From positions 147,220,997 to 147,284,996 of the forward strand of contig JAUPFV010000003.1 of assembly GCA_036936605.1 (NCBI GenBank): a stretch of 64,000 bases of DNA, read 5' to 3'. Made by a program: the position numbers and the translations under genes. Positions 32,330-45,429 of the stretch are shown piece by piece. Source of the DNA: Limnanthes douglasii subsp. nivea (Eukaryota > Streptophyta > Magnoliopsida > Brassicales > Limnanthaceae). Position 1 is the first letter of the stretch. Each line of letters starts with the position of its first letter. The notes beneath the pieces were generated by a model. It was given only the letters and a program-made list of their open reading frames with translations, was not told the DNA's origin and made no database searches.

Positions 32330-33060
32330 ATAAATATTCAAAACCATAATCGAAATCCAAAATCAAAACAAAACGCCAAAATCAAAACCCAAAATCGAAC
32401 TCTAATCTGCAATCTCCAAACTCCAATCTTCAAACTCAATCTCTAATCTCCAAACTCCAATCTTCAAACTCGAGTCTCTAATCTTCAATTTTTAATCTCA
32501 AGTCTCCAAACTCCAATATCCAAAGTCCAATATCCAAACTCTAAACTCCAATCTTAATTCTCTAGTCTTCAAAATCCAAACTCCAAACTAATCCAAACGA
32601 TATCTAAACACCAGACGAATCTAAACGAAGCCAAACAAAACCAAACAAATCCAAACAAATCCAAACGAAACCAAAAAAATCCAAAAAAATCCAAAAAAAT
32701 CTAAACAAGTCCAAACTAAATTTATACCAAATTCAAATCTAAACGAAAATCGAAATCTAAACGCCAAAAAAAACAAAACGAATCCAAATGAATTAAAATG
32801 ACATACAACGATCTAAGCAAACTTCAAACATAATCTAAATGTCAAACAAAATCTAAACACCAAAATGAAATCAAAATGACAAACGTCGATCTAAGTAAAC
32901 GTCAGACAAAGTCTAAACGTCAAACAAAATCTAAACGCCAAACAAAATCCAAATGAAATCTCAACGCCAAATACCCAAACATAATCCAAACAAAATATGA
33001 ATGACAAATTCAAATACCAAATCCAAATCCAAAATTGAATTCAATACTAAATCCAAATTC
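32330..33060 (+). repeat. Oligomeric CCAAAC-rich repeat, copy A
   Basis: Low-complexity DNA built from words such as ATCCAAAC, CTCCAATC and GTCAAACAAAATCTAAAC. It recurs in nearly the same order at 33880-34490. It forms the distal part of the internal region of the TRIM-like elements. Confidence 0.7.
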
Positions 33061-33169
33061 AAATCTAATTTTCAAGACCTTTGACCTCCGAGAATTTCAA
33101 AACCATTGCGTTTTGTTTGGGTTTGTTAGAATATGGGTATCGAATATTATGTCTCCCTATATAATTAAG

Positions 33170-33672
33170 AACAACTGATCTTCACGCTAGTATGATATTG
33201 TTGTTTTTGGACCCGAAGGCCCTCACGGATTTGCTTTTGGTCCACTTCCAAAAGGTCTCGTACTAGTTAAGATATGTTCTTACTTATATACCATTAATCC
33301 TTCCCATGTTTAACCGATGTCGGATGTGGGACTTTGGTCGCTACCCAAACAAATCCTCTGCTTGAACAAAGTACCACTTTAGCCTCCTCTCAACTACTTA
33401 TATCCGCCCATTCTAATCAGGTTGCAGACCACCTAAATCATAAAGACACTACAAATGTTGCTGCTCACCTCCTTTTAGACCACATTGTCTTGTTCCTTAG
33501 CGCCACTCCCCACTCCAATCAAGTACCACCGCTTGATGAGCCACAAACGCTCCGAACTAGGATCTCTAAAAACATACCATTCACCTTGAGCACATATACT
33601 TGGTTAATCATGTTCGACCTTCGAGAATTTCACCACAATCGCGTTCTATTTGGGCCTGGAGCTCTGATACCA
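33170..33672 (-). mobile_element. TRIM-like internal segment, copy A
   Basis: Minus strand starts with primer site TGGTATCAGAGC at 33672-33661, then CCAGGCCCAAATAGAACG. Further on are GTCCCACATCCGACATCGG and the GTATATAAGTAAGAAC box, and a GGACCAAAAGCAAATCCG block. This order is common in short non-autonomous plant LTR elements. It is repeated at 34498-34982. The 117-codon open frame on the plus strand here is probably fortuitous. Confidence 0.55.
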
Positions 33673-33794
33673 TGTAGAAAAAGATAAACAAAGAAAGAAA
33701 AAAATACGACTAGAGTTTAGTATGTTTAGGAAGCGTACCATTATTTATAGACAAACTATATGTGCTAATGGGCCTAGGCCTTATATCGCTAACA
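33673..33794 (-). repeat. TRIM-like LTR 1
   Basis: 122 bp, beginning TGTTAGCGATATAAGG at 33794 and ending TTTTTCTACA at 33673 on the minus strand, with TATAAATAATGG inside. It is preceded by a purine-rich GAGAGAGGG and followed by the primer site complementary to initiator tRNA-Met, TGGTATCAGAGC. Confidence 0.7.
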
Positions 33795-33879
33795 CCCTCT
33801 CTCAAACTCGCAATGTTTATTCTTGCATTGTGAGTTTGTTACACAAAATAAAACTCAAATTTGCAGCAAAAATGAAACA

Positions 33880-34490
33880 TCAAACTTCAATATCATAATC
33901 GAAAGAAAAAATCAAAACAAAATACCAAAATCAAAATCGAAACGTCAAAACCCAAAATCGAACTCCAATCTCCAATCTGTAAACTCCAATCTTCAAACTC
34001 AATCTCTAATCTCCAAACTCCAATTTTCAAACTTCACTCTCTATTTTACAGTCTCCAACCTCCAATTTTCAAAGTCCAATATCCAAACTCTAAACTCCGA
34101 TCTCTATTCTCCATTCCTCAAAATCCAGCTCCAAACTAATCCAAACAAAATATAAACAACAAACGAATCCAAACAAAGCCAAACGAATCCAAACAAAGCC
34201 AAATGAAGGCAAACTAAATCTATACCAAATTTAAATCCAAATGAAGAACGAAATCTAAACACCAAATAAATCAAAACGAATTCAAACGAATCAAATTGGC
34301 ATACGCCGATCTAAGCAAACTTCAGACATAATCCAAATGTCAAACAAAATCTAAACACCAAAATAAAATCAAAACGACAAACGTTGATCTAAGGAAACGT
34401 CAGACAAAGTCCAAACGTCAAACAAAATCTAAACACCAAATGAAATCTTAACGCCAAATACCCAAACAAAATCCAAACGAAATCTGAATG
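33880..34490 (+). repeat. Oligomeric CCAAAC-rich repeat, copy B
   Basis: Parallels 32330-33060 word by word with small indels, for example CTAAACACCAAAATNAAATC and GACAAACGTNGATCTAAG. Belongs to the internal region of the complete TRIM-like copy. Confidence 0.7.
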
Positions 34491-34982
34491 TCCCGTCTCC
34501 GTATATAAGTAATAACAACTCAGCTTTGGACCCGAAGGCCCTCACGGCTTTGCTTTGGGTCCATTTCCAAAAGGCCTCATACTAGTTAAGATATGTTCTT
34601 ACTTATATAACATTAATTCTTCCCATGTTTAACCAATGTGGGATGTGGGACTTTGGTCGCCACCCTAACAAATCCTTCTCTCGAACAAAGTACCATTTTA
34701 GCCTCCTCTCAATTGACTTCCATCCGCCCACTCTAATCAGGTTGCGGACTACCTGAATCATAGACGCACTACGGATGTTGTTGCTCACCTCGTATTAGAC
34801 CACGTCGTCTTGTTCCTAAGCGCCACTCCCCACGCCAATGAAGTACCACCGGCATGGGCGCTCCAAACTAGGATCTCTATAGCAAACTCTTCACCTTGAC
34901 CATGGATACTTTGTTAATCATGTTCGACCTCCGAGAATTTCACCATCACCGCATTCTATTTGGGCCTAGAGCCCTGATACCA

Positions 34983-35104
34983 TGTAGAAAAAGATAAACA
35001 AAGAAAGAGAAAAATACGACTAGAGTTTAGTATGTATAGAAAGCGTACCATTATTTATAGACAAACTATATGGACTAATGGACCTAAACCTTATATCTGT
35101 GCCA
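34983..35104 (-). repeat. TRIM-like LTR 2
   Basis: 122 bp, ending TTTTTCTACA at 34983 and matching LTR 1 over its length, except that its outer end reads TGGCACAGATATAAGG in place of TGTTAGCGATATAAGG. Confidence 0.65.
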
Positions 35105-36023
35105 CTCCTAGGTTAATATTTGTCATTTTATAACTCTATAACTATAACTATATATTAATATATTAATATATTAATGAATTCTGAAATAATTTTGATAATA
35201 TTAGTTTGATATTACAAATTATAAATTTAATTGGTAAAATAATAAATTTTAGTATGTAAACAATTTATAATTTGGATTTATTATAAAATAAAATAAAATT
35301 ATTTTTTAGTTATAATATTTGTCGACAATATTTTTATGATATTGTAGTAAAATATTTATTTTGTATATATTCATCGTTTTAAACTAAATCAAATACAAAA
35401 CTTGTATCTATGTTATTTAGATTTGGATTTAACCAAAATAATATATATATATATATATATTATAAAATAATCTATAAAATTTATAAAATCAGCAATAATT
35501 TATGTTAAACATAGTCAATAATTCATAAATGTATGGATAGAGATTCATGGGGGACACATGCGTATTCGTTAATTTTTGTGGATGTTGTGAATTAGTAAGT
35601 TCTAATTCAATGGTGAATTTGGTTTTGTATATATGTAGTATAGAATTAAGATTGGTTTAAGGTAAACTTGGTGCAAAATTAAATTTAATAATCACCTGAG
35701 ATTAATTGAGAAACAAATTAGTACAATACTAATTTCTTATAGAAATAAATACATATTCATATAGATAGCAAATACATTTGTAATGGTATATTATATTTTC
35801 GGTAAAATTTAAACAAATTTTATTTTAATACTTATATTATTTATTTCATGTTCGAAAACTTGTACAATTTTAATTTTGATATATTACCAAAATTGTTTCG
35901 ATCAATAGGATATGTCAATTTTGTATATATTACCTATGTAAAATATTTTTGTATTTAATTTTTTAATGAAAAATAGTAGTTTTTTACTCTCTTTTTTCTG
36001 TTTCGGATGAATCATTAACTATA
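35105..36023. other. AT-rich stretch without recognisable feature
   Basis: Contains a short TA run (35443-35461). No gene, repeat family or promoter recognised. Confidence 0.4.
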
Positions 36024-36194
36024 GGGAAATGACACATTAAATACCTTTTGGCCAAACCTATTACTATCTAGTATCCAAAAATGGGTTAATGCTTACTTAA
36101 TATCCATCTCAATAAAACAATTTCCTTTCAAGACCTAATTTTGTTTAATACCATAGCTACCCTTAACCTAATATATGCCTTATTCTGAGAATTA

Positions 36195-36872
36195 ATGGGT
36201 ATTTTCACCCATCATCAATTTCGAATTTTGAATATTGAATTTCAAAACAGCCTCCACTCTCGATCTGTCTTCTCTCAATGTTTGGGTGCAAAGCTGACTG
36301 TTTTTCTCACTTACAGTAGAGCCACTGCCACCGATTGGGTTTCGAATTTAAGGCTTATTTGTTTCATGGGTGTAGAACTGTTGATGGTAAAGCTTCTATC
36401 TTTTTTGAGTTCTTGTTTCTGCTTTATGAATTATATGGGCATTTTTTGGATTGATTATTGGGTTTTTGGTTACAGATTAAAACCCGAGATCTCCTTCCTG
36501 CATTGTCATATCTTTTGGTGAGTGCGCTTTTGCTTTAATCACAAGTTGGTGTTTTAATCTTTTTTGTGAGGTTTTGAGGTGTCTTTTGGATGTGAGCATG
36601 TTCAAGTTTTGTAAAATTTAAACATGTTGTAGGTTTGGACTTTGAACTGTGTTTGTTAATTAGTTTCTCACACTAGACTGGTTCTGGTTACCCTTGATTT
36701 ACGGTACTGGGATTTGTTTTCAGGTAGGGATTGGCAATCTCGATTCATTTTCACTTTCTTTCTTCGTTTTGAAGTTAACTGCGAGTAGGGTTCTTCTTTA
36801 TGGATCTACTTCTGGGGCATGTGTATCTAAGTTTCTACAGTAGTCTCTCATTCTCACCGATGCACAAAGTAG
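36195..36872 (+). other. Leader part of the captured ligase gene or unassigned
   Basis: GC-richer than its surroundings, with short open frame 36195-36521 and intron-like T-rich DNA. From about 36725 it reads LGIGNLDSF and YGSTSGACVSKFLQ, which could be a 5' exon of the ligase gene. Not certain. Confidence 0.3.
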
Positions 36873-37382
36873 AAAATCGGCGTTGTTGTTCCACGCGCTA
36901 CCACTGATGCGCTGGTTGATCGAGCATATGAGCCCCGTGAGAGAGCAAGAGCTCTAAAAGTCGGTCTTATCTGCGGTGGTCCTTCTGCTGAGCGCGGGAT
37001 TTCTCTCAACTCGGTGAGATCGGTACTTGATCACATACAGGTATGATACGCAAAGTTCGTTTCAGTTACCAATATATCTATATCTGTAGCGTGTGAGCTC
37101 CAGTTTTGATTATTTACAAGAGGATTGTTGTTTTTTAAATGTTAGATTAGTGTTGCTTATTCCTAGTTACTGAGTATTCTAATTGAATGATTTGGTTCGG
37201 CGGGAAATGAATGCTTTACTGAATTTAACGTCAGTCTGTCGAATATTTCGATGTGGTAACAAACGATGCATCGATTAAAATATGATTATAATTTGTATGC
37301 TAATCAGTTATTAAGTGTGATCTGCATCTTATTTTCAGCTATACTCAAATTCTCCTGCAGATTTTGATTTTAAAGTTGAGAG
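36873..37382 (+). pseudogene. D-Ala-D-Ala ligase family gene fragment
   Basis: First exon (to 37040) encodes KIGVVVPRATTDALVDRAYE, then RALKVGLICGGPSAERGISL and SVRSVLDHIQ, with an intact donor CAG|GTATGA. The next recognisable exon (37339-37382) follows acceptor TTTTCAG and encodes LYSNSPADFDFKVE, with donor AG|GTAAGC. ICGGPSAER and PADFDFK are signatures of the plant D-alanine ligase-like family. The exon that should lie between is not recognisable and the ATP-grasp catalytic part is absent. Retained splice sites show that genomic DNA, not cDNA, was captured. Confidence 0.75.
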
Positions 37383-37473
37383 GTAAGCTAGTTGAATTTC
37401 GTGGTTTGTTACTTTGTTGAATTCAGAAGTTGGACAAATTACTAATTGTATCATGTATCTCATTGTGATTCAG

Positions 37474-37591
37474 GATGTGGAAGTGGACATGAGCCTGCAC
37501 ATGCTGGATTTGTTGAAGAAGGAGTGTTGACAGCTACTATCTGTGGGGATGATCGAGAAGGAATGCTGGATTTATTGGAGAAGGAACTCAA
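37474..37591 (+). pseudogene. Dihydroxyacetone kinase exon fragment
   Basis: After acceptor TTGTGATTCAG the frame reads GCGSGHEPAHAGFVEEGVLT, then ATICGDD, matching the DhaK signature GGGSGHEPAHAGFVG.GMLTAA. It then departs into REGMLDLLEKELK, which I do not recognise, so two sources may be fused. In the intact enzyme this region helps bind the triose. One exon only; not functional. Confidence 0.7.
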
Positions 37592-37739
37592 GTGTGTTTT
37601 TTTGTTCTTTTTGATATCATTGGATAAGCACTCCTTATCTTTCGATTTGTATGTTTTGAAACTGTTAATATTACTTCGTACAACGTCTAGTTGTATCGTT
37701 AATTCTATTCTTTACCAGTGTTTGACATTGCTAGATAGG

Positions 37740-38349
37740 CTATGATTACATTGCTAGATACTTGTTATATCATTTGTAGTTGCATTGGAATTTAGTTTCT
37801 GATGCCACATTGCTAGATACAGTGCAATACCTCATTGTATATAAACCTACAATGAGATTGCTAGATACGTGTATATGAAGTTGCTAGATATAGCATTTTC
37901 CAGACATGAACATTCCACTAACATGAAGTATATGGACGTCATAATCAGCATCAAAACAATGGTATATGACATCGATATGGCTAAATACGTGGTTTTGTGG
38001 TTGCGATTGCGGTTGATTAATTTCATTCGTTAAGGTTCACTTTGTTTTGATAGATTAGTTATCTCTAAATTGCGATTGTGAATCCTAACTGCCATTACAA
38101 CTGCTCCACTTAACTTCTTACTATCAATGTTTACGTGTAGCATTTAAATCTTAACCAAAAATTTTAAGATAGACAACACAAATACTAATAAAACCATAAC
38201 ATTAATAGATTATGAGTCAATGCATTACATCTTCCAAATACACCAACCCTCTCATGCTTTATAGTTAGTCCATCATTAATATGATATTGCGATTTACGCC
38301 TATTAAACACTGCTAGATATATAATATTTGAAATTTAAAACCACAATAG
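37740..38349. other. Intergenic part of the fragment-rich block
   Basis: Scattered TTGCTAGATAC words appear here, the same word as in the 92-bp array, suggesting decayed array members. No coding sequence. Confidence 0.45.
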
Positions 38350-38940
38350 TTGCTAGATACGGCATATGGACATTGATAGATACTTGAGTACAAGTCTGAT
38401 AGATATGAAATATAGACATTGTAGATGCAGCACTTTTTAGTTGCTAGATACAAAATATGGACATTGATAGATACTTGAGTATAAGTCTGATATATATGAA
38501 ATATAGACATTTCTAGATACAACACTTTTTAGTTGCTAGATACGACATATGGACATTGATAGATACTTGACTATAAGTCTGATAGATATGATATATCGAC
38601 ATTGCTAGATGCAACACTTTTTAGTTGCTAGATACGACATATGGACATTGATAGATACTTGACTATAAGTCTGATAGATATGAAATATAGACATTGCTAG
38701 ATGCAGCACTATATAGTTGTTAGATACGACATATAGACATTGCTAGATACGTGAGTATACGTCTGATAGATACGACATATAAACATTGCTAGATACGTGA
38801 TTAATAGTCTGAAAGATACGAAATATAGGCATGGCTAGATACTTGAGTATAAGTCTGATAGATATGACACATAGACATTGCTAGATACGTGAATAATAGT
38901 CTGATAGATACGAAATATAGACATTTCCAGATACCTGAGT
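38350..38940. repeat. 92-bp tandem repeat
   Basis: Four good units (38350-38718) begin TTGCTAGATACGACATATGG and end GCAACACTTTTTAG. Partial, more variable units follow to about 38940. Within each unit GATAGATA words recur, so it seems built from a shorter ancestral motif. Confidence 0.85.
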
Positions 38941-39079
38941 GGAAAAACATTTCCCTTGGTAGAAATACTATTAAAATTGCTAGTAAAACAAAAGTTTGTT
39001 AATAAGTTCAGATTAATTGTCTAATACGCCCATCCTTTGTTAACCGAATCATACATCTTGCTCCTAAAAAATGAACATA

Positions 39080-39349
39080 CTACCATCGTCTGTTTATGTT
39101 TCGATCATTCAGGAAATGCTTAAATATTTCAGCTCTTGTTTCGGCGGGCATTTCCTTTCCATATTCCAGAGGAACATAACCTTTCTGAATGATATCTTTA
39201 GCGTACTTACAAACAAAAACACCGCAGTCAAGGCTCCCCTTCTCTAGTTGTGGGATATTTCTCATTGTCTTTATTTTGTATCCACCTTTTACATGACGGA
39301 TGTATTTTTTCTTCATGCAATATGCCAACTGCAAAATCAAGTAATTCAT
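39080..39349 (-). pseudogene. Ulp1-type (C48) cysteine protease fragment
   Basis: An 89-codon frame ends in RNINRRW at 39083. It contains IPQLEKGSLDCGVFVCKYAK, in which the DCGVF cysteine and the preceding glutamine are the C48 catalytic positions, followed by AETRAEIFKHFL. The catalytic His-Asp half upstream is not recognisable. Ulp1-like domains are often carried by plant MULE and CACTA elements, so this may be element-derived rather than captured. Confidence 0.7.
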
Positions 39350-40543
<1,194 letters not shown>

Positions 40544-40850
40544 TTACAGTGGCCAGAACGGTTATGGTCGACGGTTGAGTCGTAGAAGTTTCGGTTCAAA
40601 ATCGACGTTTCGGTTTGCTCTCGTTTTATGTATTTCTCTCTCCTCAAATTTAGAAATGTGAAAGTAGAGGGAATTGTAACCCAAAAGTCAGATTAGAAGG
40701 TGAAAAAAGTGGGTTTCAACCAAAAAACCCCTTTTTTATATCCTAGAGGATATTTTTATCCAAAATATGGATTTAGATATTTTATGGAACTAGTCTAAAA
40801 GTGGATACCATTTTAATATTTGAAAGTTGATTAAGTATTTATGGATAGTT

Positions 40851-42599
40851 TCCTCTTAAATCTCTGCTTATAAGTTATACCATCTAAAATATAAATTTTA
40901 AATAAATCGTATAACCACTCGCTCCAAATGTAAATGTAGCACCATCGTATTACTCACACCATATAAGACAATGTTAACCACATATCTTATGTTTGCTCAT
41001 TCGATTTATGACAATTGTGTTACATTTACCAGATGATATCTATAATTCAACTATAGATCTTATATTAACTCACGATATTATAGGTATAGATCTTATATTA
41101 ACTCACGATATCATAGATAAATTGATTGCACCACAAAAATTAGGTGGTAAATATACATTTAAGATATTTTGTTTTTGATATAATTAAGAATTAATCTCAT
41201 CTATATTTAAGCTAAAACTAGACGTATTGCATTTTCAAAAGCTTTAAATCAAACTTGAACCTGTAAAACTGGCAATGATATAAAACTTGGACCAAATAAA
41301 AACTCAACTATCATATAACGATCTACAAATATTTACTATACATATTTATTTTCGATTTACTTTGAGATACCTCATACTAATTTGTATTGAATTACACCAT
41401 ACTTATACAGATATAAATGTTTTTGTATTATCAATATAAAATTTTATTAGCGCCATCATAATTTTTCTCGATTCATGGATTTTTTTTATGATTTTTATTT
41501 TATTTTATAAAGATTTATATTCTAATCTAAACCATTAATATTCTATATTCATATATAGTTAGTAAATAATTTTAGTATTTTTTTCGAACTCTATAAATTG
41601 TTGTATAATATAAAAATAGGATGGTAAAACCTTTTAAACTAAGTATAATTCTTTTTGTTATTTGATTTGATAAATGTTATAATTTAGTCAAACCTTACTT
41701 TATAAAAGTTAGGGTTGAGCGCAATGTAATTATATACAACCACACTATGATTTAATGACTATTTATGATTTAAGTAATGTAATATTTATTCTAGAACTCC
41801 GATCTAAGAGCTTGTGATCGTACGTTGACCATTCAAAGCACTTGTATATTTTTTTATTCTGTACTATGCTCTCTTTATTAGTTTAAAACTCTACTTTCAC
41901 AAAACTTAACTTTTGCAACATCAAATATCTCAGCTGAACAAGTTTATCACTCATCATTAAGTTATCTATGGGAACTAAAGAAGGCCAAAAGACTTTTTTT
42001 AAACCAATAAAAAATTAGTTTTTACCACATAAAAAAATAAAGCCAAACTCTCTACCATGTCAAACCAATCAATCTTCAAGCCTTGCTATATTGCCGCAAA
42101 CATGATCCCAAATCATATCGTTAAAATAAAGCAACATGTGGATGACTTGCAATAAACCTAGATGGAAGAGCTCATTTGCATCAAGCGTACGGTGGTTGTC
42201 CTAAAATAATCGACGCTAAAATGATATGTTGCTAGAAATACAAGGCGACACAGGTCACGCTTGAAAATCCACTGTCTCGATTGACATGATAATTGTAACT
42301 AAAACGACGATGCCTCCACCGCTTCAGTCAGACGATACCGTCAGGAAGAAGATATTTTGCCATAGTGAGAGCACATAAAATATCGTTCATGAAGAAGATT
42401 TTCCGGAACAAAAATTTCGGGGACCGATCCAAAAAAATATTGATCGAAAAAAAACAAACTTTATCATTGCAAGCGCTACCACGCTCGCTCATGAAGCCGG
42501 TTTAGTATCTATCATCAAAATAACCACATTATTACTCGAGTTAAGCCCAATGATACAAAAATCCTAGCATGTTATTCAAAAATTTCGTCATGCCTTCTA
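40851..42599. other. AT-rich stretch without recognisable feature
   Basis: A short duplication lies at 41056-41114 (ATAGATCTTATATTAACTCA twice). Nothing else could be assigned. Confidence 0.4.
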
Positions 42600-43060
42600 T
42601 ATTGTATTGGAGCATATTCCTACAACATGTAATGTCATGAGCATAATTAACAATAAATTTGTTGATAGACTCTCAGATCCTGGATGCAGATTTACGAATA
42701 ACGTAGAATGAGAGGAGTAAAACTCAAAATGTATTTTATCTTTGTCCATGCTAACTTTATAAATATTTATAGTTAAGATCCTAGGCACGTTGACTTATGG
42801 ATAAAGAGGATAGGACCGGTGAGTAGAGAACGTTATGCTCGTCTGTTGAGTTTTTTCCATGACATTCCGATGTAGCACTCTAACATGGTTCAACTCTTTG
42901 TCTCTAAGCGCGATTCATATATTTGAAGGTCTAGATCGTATTTCGAGACCTATTCCTCGAGAGTAAGGTAATTTATGGAAATAGGGAAAATAAATTCTAC
43001 TGTAAAAAGGAAATAAATGGGAGTTTACGCAACTATATTATTAACATAAAAACAACCTCT
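42600..43060 (+). pseudogene. Possible Ty3/gypsy gag remnant
   Basis: Plus-strand reading near 42845-42950 gives VFSMTFRCSTLTWFNSL, then SLSAIHIFEGLDRIS and RPIPRE, resembling the retrotransposon gag segment in which A.TWY..L is followed by I.SFE.L...F...F. Stops on both sides and no neighbouring pol make this uncertain. Confidence 0.3.
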
Positions 43061-43928
43061 AATATTGGAAATGACCAACCTTCTTTAATACTTTGAAGAA
43101 ATAAAAATACTTGTCTAAAACCGAGATATGAATATGTTAGGGCTGCCAACCTTTTAGCCAACATATGAACTATTTTGATTGATCGAGGAGGGAGCATGGA
43201 TGTTAAGGCTACCAAATATGAGTGTGTCTGCCTCTATACCCCTTTCACTTACTAGATTACCCAAAACATTTCATGAACGAACCCCAAAAGTACATTTCTC
43301 TAGACACAACTTCAAACTGATAACTCTTGATTTCTTGAAGGACTCTACCAAGTAATTAATATGGCCAACATTATTGAGGATTTTGAAAAAGCATGTCATC
43401 GATATTTTGATTATTATAAGAAAAATTAAAAAATAAAATACGAATTAAAAATCAAAATAAATGTTAGATAAATAATATTGATAGTTGGAATATTAAATAT
43501 ATATTGAATTTAGTTTTAGGTACTATTGCATCAATCTCGATGGTCTTAATTTTTTTATCTCATACTAATACATGTTGTAACGTATCAAATTAAAATTTAA
43601 TATTATTTATTATGTTTTATTAATTAAGATTAATTTATTTTTTATTTAAAAAATGTTATTGTTTATAATTTATGAAAAATTGTACAATTATCTGTAAAAT
43701 GGGACACATGGAAGCTTGTTCCCAAAAGTAATCGTAGAAAATTAAATAGTGGAAGGTGATGGTTAAACTTAGACAAAATTTGTCAATGAGACTCAGATGG
43801 ATCATCACCATACCAATGAGTAATGAGTCATGAGAGACAAAATGAAAAAGAGATAAATACCAATGAGCAATGAGCCATGAGAAACAAAATGACAAAGAGA
43901 GAAATGTGAAGTGTTCAATCGGTCGTTA
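43061..43928. other. Stretch without recognisable feature
   Basis: AT-rich. A GATAAATACCAATGAG(C/T)AATGAG motif is duplicated near 43813-43880. No gene recognised. Confidence 0.4.
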
Positions 43929-44340
43929 AGTCAAGAAATATGACTCGTAAGGATTAGGCTCAGGCAATGACCGTGTTGACGGCGACGAAGGAAATGACTA
44001 TAGTGAAGGTAGAGATGTTTGAATTGAGAAAATACTAAGGCTAGGTTTTCAGGAGACATGTGCTTATATATGTCGGATCGTGTGTGGACCAGGTCGATAT
44101 TTGGAGCTAGCCTAAGTTTAGTTGGTTTGATGGGTTGAACTCTCTGAAGTCTAAATGATTTCTATTAGGCTTTAAAACTTGTAAATAGAATTTGTTAGAG
44201 AATGAATGTCTAACATAAATTAGTTATACATGTAACAATAATTACACTTCTATATAAGTGTTTCACAAGTGTAACATATTTTGATTAAGTGAATAACACT
44301 AATAGAAACTGAATTCTCTCTCTTCTTCTTGATTTCTAAC
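43929..44340 (+). repeat. Copia 5' LTR
   Basis: From AGTCAAGAAATATG to TTGATTTCTAAC. Contains TGCTTATATATGTCGG as a possible TATA region. The canonical TG start is not present at this end. Confidence 0.7.
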
Positions 44341-44341
44341 T

Positions 44342-44353
44342 TGGTGTTAGAGA
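44342..44353 (+). promoter_or_regulatory. Degenerate primer binding site
   Basis: TGGTGTTAGAGA right after the LTR resembles the initiator tRNA-Met site TGGTATCAGAGC used by copia elements, with four mismatches. Confidence 0.55.
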
Positions 44354-44399
44354 TTTGAAGCTTTGAAGATTTAATGACAGGTTTCAACTCATCTTCCTT

Positions 44400-45417
44400 T
44401 AGCTTGGGCTCTGCAAATATGGGATCATCTTCAACAGACAACCCGTTGAACAATAAAAACCTTCAACTTTATCAAATTAACTCATTCAAGGTATGAGGTT
44501 AGAAAGAAACAATTTCCTTTTGTGGAAAACGATGGTGTTACCAAAACAGAAATGAAAGAAGATCTTTCAACAGAGGAAGTTACTCTAACAACAACTATTC
44601 TAATAGCTACAAAGAAATACCTTTTAACAGATGAAGATGAGACTTGTTCAATTCTAATAATAAACCTACCTGTAAAATTTGTGAAAAATATGGACTTGGT
44701 GGTGCTTATTTCTATTTCAGAGATGACCCAAATGTGATGGATCAACTTCCTATTGATCAGACTAAAAACAGTTAGAATCAGAATACATTTACTGTGTCAC
44801 AGGACACTAGAAGTGCTGAAGATAGCTGGTATATGGATAGTGGTGCTAGTCACCATATTACTAACTCAGCAAGGATGATTTCACAAAAGAGAGACTACAC
44901 GTGAATCAAGTTTGTGGCAGTAAGTAATGGTAACAGGTTGAATATAAAGCAAGTAAGGAAGTCTTTTCTAACTACCAAAACAAATAAACACATTCAACTA
45001 AACATTATTTTACTTGTACAAACAATTATTAAAAACCTTCTATCAGTTTTTCAATTAACCCAACACAATAATGTTTTTATTAATTTTCATAACTCTAGGT
45101 TTTTTGTGAAGGACAATAGGTCAGGGAGGACTCTACTTACAGAGAGAGTTGAGAATGGTTTGTACAAATTAGAAGAATCATCTGGTTCTGGGTACCCTAA
45201 AGCTGAAAATCTAAGCAGTCATCCAAGTATTCCTCACATCTCTATATTGTCTAATAACTTTGATTCCTTACAGAAAGGGTGGCACAGAAATCTGGGCCAT
45301 CCCTCCACTAGAGCTTTGTCCATTGTTATGAAAAGTTGTAAACTTCTTACTGTGTCTCTTAATGATTTTTTTGTGATGATTGCCAATTATTCAAATCACA
45401 CTCTCTACCTTATATAA
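44400..45417 (+). pseudogene. Copia gag C-terminus, protease and pre-integrase domain
   Basis: A damaged zinc knuckle CKICEKYGLGGAYFYF lies near 44664. The protease motif DSWYMDSGASHHIT is at about 44820-44861, with the active-site DSGA kept. A frameshift and stop follow near 44900. The frame 44914-45417 then contains LYKLEES and GWHRNLGHPSTRALSIVMKS, the pre-integrase HLGHP motif and start of the HHCC finger, though the CC pair is lost. Gag before 44600 is poorly preserved. Confidence 0.75.
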
Positions 45418-45429
45418 TTCATCTTCTCA

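Larger units (their letters stand above)
33673..35104 (-). mobile_element. TRIM-like non-autonomous LTR element (complete copy)
   Basis: Minus strand: LTR 2 (35104-34983), primer site TGGTATCAGGGC (34982-34971, one mismatch to the tRNA-iMet site), about 1.18 kb of non-coding interior, purine tract GAGAGAGGG, then LTR 1 (33794-33673). A second primer site and interior follow LTR 1 (33672 leftwards), so the two copies share LTR 1 in a tandem array. No protein is encoded. Confidence 0.65.

Noticed and set aside
33334..33687. A 117-codon plus-strand protein
   Set aside because: It runs through the primer site and non-coding interior of a TRIM-like element, and the parallel copy at 34650-34990 does not keep it open.
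36015..36023. Target duplication for the fragment-rich block (TTAACTATA versus TTAAATCTC at 40857)
   Set aside because: Only about half the positions agree, which is not distinguishable from chance in AT-rich DNA.
38350..38940. CRISPR-like array
   Set aside because: Direct repeats of 92 bp without unique spacers in a plant nuclear context; it is an ordinary tandem repeat.
42597..43215. LINE remnant on the minus strand
   Set aside because: Some residues vaguely resemble the LINE RT thumb, but a gag-like reading on the plus strand was better and neither is strong.
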